From the NCBI RefSeq assembly GCF_024711105.1, contig NZ_JANJTL010000169.1, positions 1 through 32,715 on the forward strand: DNA of 32,715 nt, given 5' to 3'. Every line of letters starts with the position of its first letter. Position 1 is the first letter of the stretch. This document shows, one piece after another, positions 1 to 5,968 of the stretch. The DNA is from Brevundimonas sp. Lineage in GTDB: Bacteria; Pseudomonadota; Alphaproteobacteria; Caulobacterales; Caulobacteraceae. The notes beneath the pieces were generated by a model. That model worked only from the letters and a program-made list of their open reading frames with translations, was not told where the DNA came from and ran no database searches. The position numbers were made by a program, and so were the translations under genes.

Positions 1-993
1 CACATCCTGGAGCGCAACGCCCCCTTCTTCGTGCGCCGCTTCGCCAACATGCGCTGGTCGATCCTGACGCCCGAGGCCAGCGCCCACTGGGACGGCGAAA
101 CCCTGGCGATCGCCGAGGGGGCGTCGCGGGCCGACGCGCCCAGCGAGGACGCCATGGAGGACCTCTGGCGCGACTACTACGCCTCGATCTTCAACCCGGC
201 CCGGCTGAAGATCGGGGCCATGCGCTCGGAGATGCCGGTCAAATACTGGCGGAACCTGCCGGAGGCGCGGCTCATTGCTCCTCTGATCGAGGACGCGCAG
301 CGCAGGAGCGACCAGATGGTGGCCGCCGGGACCACCGCCCCCAACGCCCGGCCCCAGCGCCTGCCGCGCGGGGCCGACATCGCCGCGCCCCAGGCAGGGA
401 CGCTGGAGGCCCTGCGCGCCGAGGCCATGGACTGCCGCGCCTGTCCGCTGTGGGCGCCCGCCACCCAGACCGTCTTCGGCGAAGGCCCGAAGAACGCCCG
501 CGTGGTCATCGTCGGCGAGCAGCCCGGCGACCAGGAGGACCTCGTCGGCCATCCGTTCGTGGGACCCGCCGGCAAGATGCTCGACAAGGCCATGGCAGAA
601 GCGGGGGTCGACCGCAGGAAGGCCTATGTCACCAATGCGGTGAAGCACTTCAAATTCGTCCCGCGGGGCAAGCGGCGGATTCACTCCAAGCCGGACGGCG
701 GCGAGATCCGCGCCTGCCGTCCCTGGGTCGAACGGGAGCTGGATCTGATCAAGCCGGACCTCGTCATCGCCATGGGCGCGACGGCGGCCCAGTCTCTGTT
801 CGGACGCGCCATGCCGATCGGAAAGAACCGCGGCCGGGTGCTGGGCTTCCGCGAAGGCGGCGCCCAGGCGCTGATCACCGTCCACCCCTCCTACCTGCTG
901 CGCCTACCCGACGAGGGGGCCAAGGCCGAGGAGTACGCGCGCTTCGTCCATGACCTGAAGCTCGCACGCCCCTTCTTCGCGCGGGCCGCCTGA
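1..993 (+). CDS. DUF4130-UdgX fusion uracil-DNA glycosylase, 5'-truncated by window edge
   Basis: The reading frame is open from base 1, so the start lies upstream; 330 codons are visible. Residues 1-90 match the end of a DUF4130 (TIGR03915) domain, seen in FVRRFANMRWSILTPE and HWDGE. A short linker leads to a UdgX-type family 4-like uracil-DNA glycosylase from about residue 140. Seen there: Cys145 and Cys148 (CRAC) and Cys239, likely Fe-S ligands; GEQPGDQED at 172-180; the UdgX-specific loop KRRIH at 224-228; and HPSYLLR at 295-301. In characterised UdgX the loop histidine attacks the deoxyuridine sugar and leaves the enzyme covalently bound to DNA, so His228 is the expected nucleophile. Role: uracil recognition in DNA repair. 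DUF4130 genes commonly sit beside a radical-SAM gene, which would lie upstream of this window. An in-frame GTG at 31 is probably internal. Family assignment is firm; the function of the DUF4130 part is unknown. Confidence 0.93.
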   Translation, partial: HILERNAPFFVRRFANMRWSILTPEASAHWDGETLAIAEGASRADAPSEDAMEDLWRDYYASIFNPARLKIGAMRSEMPVKYWRNLPEARLIAPLIEDAQRRSDQMVAAGTTAPNARPQRLPRGADIAAPQAGTLEALRAEAMDCRACPLWAPATQTVFGEGPKNARVVIVGEQPGDQEDLVGHPFVGPAGKMLDKAMAEAGVDRRKAYVTNAVKHFKFVPRGKRRIHSKPDGGEIRACRPWVERELDLIKPDLVIAMGATAAQSLFGRAMPIGKNRGRVLGFREGGAQALITVHPSYLLRLPDEGAKAEEYARFVHDLKLARPFFARAA

Positions 994-1010
994 GGCCCTA
1001 GAAGCGGCGG

Positions 1011-1928
1011 ATGAGCACCTCTCGCCTTCGCCTCGGGATCGACCTCGGCGGCACCAAGATCGAGGCCGCCGCCGTCGCCGACGACGGACAGGTGGTCAGC
1101 CGCATCCGTCGGCCCAATCCGGGCGAATATGGCGCCCTGCTCGAGACCGTCGCCGGGCTCGTCGAGGCGGTCGAGGCCGAGACCGGCCAGCGCTTCGCCC
1201 GCGTCGGCGTCGGTGTCCCCGGCTCGCTTTCGCCAGTGTCAGGCCGGATGCGGAACGCCAACAGCGTCTGGCTGAACGGCATGCCGCTGAATGACGACCT
1301 GGAGCGGAGGCTGGAGCGTCCCGTTCGGGTCGCCAACGACGCCAATTGCATGGCCCTGTCCGAGGCCATGGACGGCGCGGGCGGTGACGGCGACGTGGTG
1401 TTCGCCATCATTCTGGGCACCGGCTGCGGCGGCGGGCTGATGGTGAACGGGCGGCTGATCCAGGGGCGCAACGGCGTGGCCGGCGAATGGGGCCACACCC
1501 CCCTGCCTTGGCCGCGCACTGACGAGGTTCCGGGCACGCGCTGCTGGTGCGGCCATTCCAACTGCCTTGAGACCTATCTCTCGGGCTCCGGCCTGGAGCG
1601 CGACTTCCGAGAGGCGTCGGGCCGCGCGCTGAAGGGCGACGAGATCATCCGCGAGGCGCGCGAAGGCGATCCGGACGCCGCTGCGGCCCTGGCGCGGCAT
1701 CGCGACCGGCTGGGCCGGGCGCTGGCCAATGTGGTGAACCTCATGGACCCGGACGTTTTCGTCATCGCCGGCGGACTGTCGAACGTTCCCGAAATCATCG
1801 ACGGCGCGGCCGAGGCGATGCGGCCCTACGTCTTTTCCGACACCCTGACCACGCCCGTGCGGCGGGCCGCGCACGGGGATTCGTCAGGCGTCCGCGGCGC
1901 CGCCTGGCTGTGGCCCCTCGAGGACTGA
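1011..1928 (+). CDS. ROK family sugar kinase (fructokinase/N-acetylhexosamine kinase-like)
   Basis: The protein has 305 residues, usual for ROK kinases, which phosphorylate free hexoses with ATP in the cytoplasm. The N-terminal phosphate-binding loop is DLGGTK (11-16). The presumed catalytic base is Asp110 in VANDANC. LGTGCGGG (135-142) forms the second phosphate loop. The ROK zinc site is complete: His162 in EWGH, then Cys178, Cys180 and Cys185 (CWCGHSNC). The substrate cannot be fixed from sequence; the closest look is to the bacterial fructokinase/Mak group. The ATG is 15 bp after the UdgX gene stop, so the two may be co-transcribed, although only a weak ribosome site is visible. The last 45 bp overlap the 3' end of otsA on the opposite strand, an unusually long convergent overlap. 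Confidence 0.92.
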   Translation: MSTSRLRLGIDLGGTKIEAAAVADDGQVVSRIRRPNPGEYGALLETVAGLVEAVEAETGQRFARVGVGVPGSLSPVSGRMRNANSVWLNGMPLNDDLERRLERPVRVANDANCMALSEAMDGAGGDGDVVFAIILGTGCGGGLMVNGRLIQGRNGVAGEWGHTPLPWPRTDEVPGTRCWCGHSNCLETYLSGSGLERDFREASGRALKGDEIIREAREGDPDAAAALARHRDRLGRALANVVNLMDPDVFVIAGGLSNVPEIIDGAAEAMRPYVFSDTLTTPVRRAAHGDSSGVRGAAWLWPLED

Positions 1929-3299
1929 CACGCCTTCAGCCTTCAGGGTCTCGACAAAGTCGTCCCGCCACCAGCGCACGTCCTGGGTTCGCACGTTCTC
2001 CAGCAGCGCCGCATGCCGGTCCCGGCGCTCGTCCAGCGGCATGTCGATGGCCCGGTGCAGCGCGTCGGCGATGTTGTCGGGATCGTAGGGATTGACGATC
2101 AGCGCCTCGCTCAGTTGCGAGGCCGCCCCGGCGAAGCGCGACAGGATCAGCACACCGGGATTGTTCACGTCCTGGGCGGCCACATACTCCTTGGCGACCA
2201 GGTTCATGCCGTCGCGGAGCGGCGTGACGATGCCGACCTTGCAGGCCCGGTACACCCCCGCCAGCTCAGCCCGCGAATAGCCTCGGTTCACATAACGGAT
2301 CGGCGCCCAGTCGACGTCGGCGTACCGGCTGTTGATGTCTCCGACGCGGGCCGCGATCCGGTCCCGCAGGTCCTGATAGGCCTCGACCGACTCGCGCGAC
2401 GACGGCGCGATCTGGAGCATCATCACCTGCCGCGCCTGGTCGGGATAGCGCTCCAGGAAGCGCTCGAAACCGCTGAGCCGTTCATCGATGCCCTTGGAGT
2501 AGTCCAGCCGCTCGACGCCGACGATCAGTGTACGGAAGGCTCCATGCGCAGCCATGCGATCATAGGTGCGTACGGCGGCGCGAGACTCGGCTTGCGCCTG
2601 GAAGCCATCGAAATCCAGCCCGATGGGAAAGGCCTTCACCCGCACCTTGCGCCCGAAGCAGGCCAGCCGGCCGTCGTCCGCGACCGCACCCCCTGCCTCC
2701 TCCAGCACATAGCCCTGCAGCGCCTCCACCGAATCGTCGGTCTGGAAGCCCACCAGGTCATAGGCGAACAGCGCCTTCACCAGGTCGCGGTGTCGCGGCA
2801 GGGTCGTGAACACCTGGTGGGCCGGCCACGGAATGTGGAGGAAGAAGCCCATCGGGTTCTGCGCCCCGAGCGCCCTCAACTCCTCCGCGATCGGGATCAG
2901 GTGGTAGTCGTGCACCCAGATCAGGTCGTCCGCCTGGATCAGGGGAAACAGGGCCTTGGCGAAGGCGCGGTTGACTCGCTGGTAGCCCTTGTCGAAGGCC
3001 CGGTCGTAGGCGGTCAGGTCGATGCGATAATGGAACAGCGGCCACAGGGTCGCATTGGCGTAGCCGTCGTAATATTCGGCCACGTCCTCGGGCTCGAGGT
3101 CGACGACGGCTGTCGTGACCCCGCCCGCCTCGCGGATATGAGCCTCGCCGGTGAAGTGCTCGGTCGTCTCGCCGCTCCAGCCGAACCAGATGCCGGAATA
3201 CGCTTTCAGGGCGGCGGTGAGGGCGACGGCGAGGCCGCCCGCCTTGCCTTCGCCATCAGCGGGAGTGACGCGGTTGGAGATGACGATCAGCCGGCTCAT
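1884..3299 (-). CDS. otsA: Alpha,alpha-trehalose-6-phosphate synthase (GT20)
   Basis: OtsA joins UDP-glucose (or another NDP-glucose) to glucose-6-phosphate to give trehalose-6-phosphate. The 471-residue protein matches the length of E. coli OtsA. Family residues are present: Arg10 in ISNRV with the GGL loop at 21-23; VHDYHL at 129-134; HIPWP at 155-159; RLDYSKG with Arg264 and Lys269; and DGMNLVAKEY from Asp363. These correspond to known donor- and acceptor-binding residues. The ATG at 3299 overlaps the TGA of the GH15 gene by 4 bp (ATGA), indicating translational coupling. The frame stays open upstream into the GH15 gene, but that stretch is an out-of-frame shadow and is excluded. The gene is last in the otsB-GH15-otsA operon and its end overlaps the ROK kinase gene by 45 bp. 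Confidence 0.96.
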   Translation of the reverse strand: MSRLIVISNRVTPADGEGKAGGLAVALTAALKAYSGIWFGWSGETTEHFTGEAHIREAGGVTTAVVDLEPEDVAEYYDGYANATLWPLFHYRIDLTAYDRAFDKGYQRVNRAFAKALFPLIQADDLIWVHDYHLIPIAEELRALGAQNPMGFFLHIPWPAHQVFTTLPRHRDLVKALFAYDLVGFQTDDSVEALQGYVLEEAGGAVADDGRLACFGRKVRVKAFPIGLDFDGFQAQAESRAAVRTYDRMAAHGAFRTLIVGVERLDYSKGIDERLSGFERFLERYPDQARQVMMLQIAPSSRESVEAYQDLRDRIAARVGDINSRYADVDWAPIRYVNRGYSRAELAGVYRACKVGIVTPLRDGMNLVAKEYVAAQDVNNPGVLILSRFAGAASQLSEALIVNPYDPDNIADALHRAIDMPLDERRDRHAALLENVRTQDVRWWRDDFVETLKAEGVSVLEGPQPGGAADA

Positions 3300-5092
3300 C
3301 GCGCCGTGCTCCACGGTCGCGACAGCAGGCTCGCGCAGTTGATCAGCCCGACCAGGGAGTAGGTCTGCGGATAGTTCCCCCACAGCGTGCCGTCTTCCAG
3401 GCTGATGTCCTCGGACAGCAGCCCCACGGAATTGCGCCGGGCCAGCATCTCCTCGAACAGGCTGCGCGCGGCCTCCGTCTGGCCATCGCGCTGCAGCGCC
3501 TCGATGTACCAGAAGGTGCAGAAGTTGAAGGCCGCCTCGGGCTCGCCGAAGTCGTCCGGGGTGATATATCGGAAGAGGTTCGAGCCCTTCTTCAGGCCCT
3601 TCTCGACCGCCCGAAGGGTGCCCCGGTGGCGCGGATCCTCCGGGCTGATGAAACCCAGGTCGACCAGCTGGAGCAGGGAGGCGTCCAGTTCGTCGACGTC
3701 GAACATGGCCGAGAACTTGTTCTCGCCCTCGACATAGGCGCGGGCCTCGATCGCGGCGCGCACGGTGGCGGCGCGGCCGCGCCAGTGTTCGGCCCGGTCG
3801 GGCAGCTCCAGCCGGTCCGCGGCCTTGGCCAGCCGGTCGCAGGCGGCCCAGCACATGGCGGCGCTGTAGGTGTGGATGTGCGCCCGCGTGCGCAGTTCCC
3901 ACAGGCCGGCGTCGGGGCTGTCGTAGAGGCGGAAGGCCTGCTCGCCCACCCGCTCCAGCGAGACGAAGTCCTCCAGATTGGCGGGCCTCAGCAGGCGCTC
4001 GTCGAAGAAGGCCTGGATCGTCGACAGGACAATCTGTCCGTACACGTCATTCTGGATGTGCTCGTGCGCCTGGTTGCCGATCCGGACCGGGCCCATGCCG
4101 CGATAGCCGGCGAGGTGCTCGGCCTCCCGCTCCGTCAGCTCGGCCTCCATGCCTACGCCGTAGAGCGGCTGGATATGGCCGCCGTCGGCCGCGTCGATGA
4201 TGTTTCTCAGATAGGCGAGGTAGTTCTCCAGGATGTCCGCCGCGCCCAGCCGCGTCAGCGCCTGGACGACGTAGTAGGCGTCGCGGATCCAGCAGTACCG
4301 ATAGTCCCAGTTACGGCCGCTGTCGGGGAACTCAGGGACCGAGGTCGTCATGGCCGCGACGATCGCCCCGGTCTCCTCATAGACGCAGAGCTTGAGCGTG
4401 ATGGCCGCGCGGATCACCTCGGCCTGCCAGTCGAGCGGGATGGCGAGCGTGCGGACCCACTCGCGCCAGTACTGCTTGGTCTCGGCGAGGAAGCGCTCCA
4501 CGCCCGAGAGCACGTCGCCGTCGAACGGTTCGTCGGGTCCGAGGTAGAGGGCGAGCGGCTCCTCAAGCCGGAAGATGCGCTCCTCCAGAATGGCCGAAAC
4601 CGACCCGGAGGTGTTCAGGCGCACGGCCATGTCGGCGCCCTGGTAGCTGATGTGGTTCGAGCCGGCGCGCGCCGGTGCGGGGCCCTCGCCCCAGTTCTGG
4701 GTGGGCCGCATCCGGACCCGGATGCGCGGCGCGCCCGAGACCGGACGGACCAGCCGCGCGAAGGCCGGTGGTCGGAAGGTCCGCCCGAACAGCTTCAGCC
4801 GGGGCGAGAAGTCGAGGACCTCGAACGAGGCGCCCGTCTCGTCGGTGATCAGGGTGCGTAGCACGGCGGTGTTGCGCAGATAGGTCTGTTCGCAACGGGC
4901 CGGCCGGGCGGCCTCCACCGTCCAGACTCCGGCCGCGTCGTCTCCGGACGGCTCGATCCCGTTCAGCAGGCTGGAGAAGAAGGGATCGGAATCGACCCTC
5001 GGCAGGCAGGCCCAGACCATGCGCCCGCCGGAATCGACCAGGGCGCTGACCGCGCAGTTGCCGATGGGCGCGAGATTCAGGTCGATGCTCAC
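3296..5092 (-). CDS. GH15 family glycoside hydrolase (trehalase/glucoamylase-like)
   Basis: The protein has 598 residues: an N-terminal beta-rich domain of the type found in GH15 trehalases and glucoamylase-like proteins (about 1-215), followed by the (alpha/alpha)6 catalytic barrel. Barrel motifs seen are NWDYRYCWIRDA (261-272), QNDVYGQ (347-353), DAGLWE with the likely general acid Glu399, LSEDI with the likely general base Glu561, and GNYPQTYSLVGLI near the end. No signal peptide is visible, so it should be cytoplasmic. The start is GTG at 5092, overlapping the otsB TGA by 4 bp (GTGA); its own stop overlaps the otsA start. Being between otsB and otsA strongly suggests action on trehalose or a related alpha-glucoside. 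Mycobacterial GH15 enzymes include true trehalases. Substrate is inferred from context; the family is secure. Confidence 0.93.
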   Translation of the reverse strand: MSIDLNLAPIGNCAVSALVDSGGRMVWACLPRVDSDPFFSSLLNGIEPSGDDAAGVWTVEAARPARCEQTYLRNTAVLRTLITDETGASFEVLDFSPRLKLFGRTFRPPAFARLVRPVSGAPRIRVRMRPTQNWGEGPAPARAGSNHISYQGADMAVRLNTSGSVSAILEERIFRLEEPLALYLGPDEPFDGDVLSGVERFLAETKQYWREWVRTLAIPLDWQAEVIRAAITLKLCVYEETGAIVAAMTTSVPEFPDSGRNWDYRYCWIRDAYYVVQALTRLGAADILENYLAYLRNIIDAADGGHIQPLYGVGMEAELTEREAEHLAGYRGMGPVRIGNQAHEHIQNDVYGQIVLSTIQAFFDERLLRPANLEDFVSLERVGEQAFRLYDSPDAGLWELRTRAHIHTYSAAMCWAACDRLAKAADRLELPDRAEHWRGRAATVRAAIEARAYVEGENKFSAMFDVDELDASLLQLVDLGFISPEDPRHRGTLRAVEKGLKKGSNLFRYITPDDFGEPEAAFNFCTFWYIEALQRDGQTEAARSLFEEMLARRNSVGLLSEDISLEDGTLWGNYPQTYSLVGLINCASLLSRPWSTAR

Positions 5093-5865
5093 GCCACGGC
5101 CTCTTCGAGCCAGGCGAAGACCGCCTCCACGTCCGACAGTCCGTAGTCCGCGCCCGAAGGTTCGCGCGCCCCGACCAGCACAGCATGGCCGCCGAGGTCC
5201 TGGGCGGCGGCGAAGCCGTCCTCGTCGGTCAGATCGTCGCCGACGAAGATCGGGCGATAGCCCTCGAACAGCTCCAGCGCCATCAGGCGGCGCACCGCCG
5301 AGCCCTTGTCGGCACCCGGCTGGCGCAGCTCGAACACCATGTCGCCAGGCTGGGCCACAAGGCCGTGCCGCTCGGCCAGGGCGTGGCCGAGGCGCTCCGC
5401 CTCGCCCTGAAGGTCCGGGGCGCCCCGGAAGTGAAGGCCGACGCTGACCCCCTTGTCCTCGATAAGCAGACCGTCGCGCTCCTCGGCGAAGTCGGTCAGC
5501 GCCTGGCGCGCCTGGGCGACGGCGGCGGACGCCTCGGGCGTGTCGAGCTGGCCGTCGGGTCCGCGCACCACCAGGCCGTGCACGGCGGCAAGTGGCCCGC
5601 AGGCGCCGTCGAGGATGCGGTCGGCCTCTTCCAGCGAGCGGCCGGTGACGACGGCCAGACGGCCGGACAGGCGTTCGGCCAGCCGGCGCAGCAGTTCGGT
5701 GCGGCGCGCCTCGGGACCGACGTCCCCGGGATGGGGCCGAATGGCGGCCAGGGTCCCGTCCAGGTCCAGGAACAGGGCGTCACGCCCAGGCTCGATCGCA
5801 GGAGGACGCGGCCGTGGCGACGCCGGGCCTTCGCCCTGCGCCGTTGGTTCGATCAATTTGTGCAT
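5089..5865 (-). CDS. otsB: Trehalose-6-phosphate phosphatase (HAD superfamily)
   Basis: OtsB removes phosphate from trehalose-6-phosphate to give trehalose. All HAD motifs are present: FLDLDGTL (motif I, nucleophile and acid/base Asp), VVTGR (motif II), the lysine of GADKGSAVRR (motif III) and FVGDDLTDEDGF (motif IV). From the ATG chosen here (MHKLIEP) the product has 258 residues, typical of the family. A TTG three codons upstream (5874) is possible but less likely. It is the first gene of the trehalose operon; its TGA overlaps the GH15 GTG start. It is divergent from ligD with 103 bp between the two starts, and a candidate EcfG-type promoter points at it. The Pro- and Arg-rich N-terminal 25 residues are not conserved in the family. 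Confidence 0.95.
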   Translation of the reverse strand: MHKLIEPTAQGEGPASPRPRPPAIEPGRDALFLDLDGTLAAIRPHPGDVGPEARRTELLRRLAERLSGRLAVVTGRSLEEADRILDGACGPLAAVHGLVVRGPDGQLDTPEASAAVAQARQALTDFAEERDGLLIEDKGVSVGLHFRGAPDLQGEAERLGHALAERHGLVAQPGDMVFELRQPGADKGSAVRRLMALELFEGYRPIFVGDDLTDEDGFAAAQDLGGHAVLVGAREPSGADYGLSDVEAVFAWLEEAVA

Positions 5866-5892
5866 GTCCCGCAATTCAAGGCTCCGGGGCTT

Positions 5893-5917
5893 AACCTGTC
5901 AAGCTTGGCTCCGTTCC
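5893..5917 (-). promoter_or_regulatory. Candidate EcfG-type (general stress) promoter of otsB-GH15-otsA
   Basis: Read on the minus strand, GGAAC (5917-5913) is followed after 16 bases by GGTT (5896-5893). The alphaproteobacterial EcfG consensus is about GGAAC-N16/17-CGTT, so the -35 is exact and the -10 has one mismatch. The predicted transcript would start near 5886, about 20 bases before the otsB ATG. Trehalose genes are known members of EcfG regulons in several alphaproteobacteria. This is a motif match only. Confidence 0.5.
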
Positions 5918-5924
5918 CGCCACG

Positions 5925-5950
5925 GGAAGCGAAGTTTCGTCTCGGGCGTT
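5925..5950 (+). promoter_or_regulatory. Candidate EcfG-type promoter of ligD
   Basis: GGAAG (5925-5929), 17 bases, then CGTT (5947-5950) matches the EcfG consensus with one mismatch at the last base of the -35. A transcript starting near 5957 would place the ribosome site GGAGGA (5959-5964) at its very 5' end, 4 bases before the ligD ATG. Spacing and position are both right; activity is inferred. Confidence 0.42.
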
Positions 5951-5968
5951 GGTCCCGCGGAGGAACTC

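Noticed and set aside
2013-3362. Long open frame of about 449 codons antisense to otsA
   Set aside because: Very high GC at third positions leaves antisense frames open. The opposite strand encodes a complete OtsA with all motifs, and this frame has no recognisable domain.
5453-5968. N-terminal extension of ligD in the same frame
   Set aside because: It lies antisense in otsB, shows no domain, and the ATG at 5969 has a strong ribosome site and matches the LigD N-terminus.
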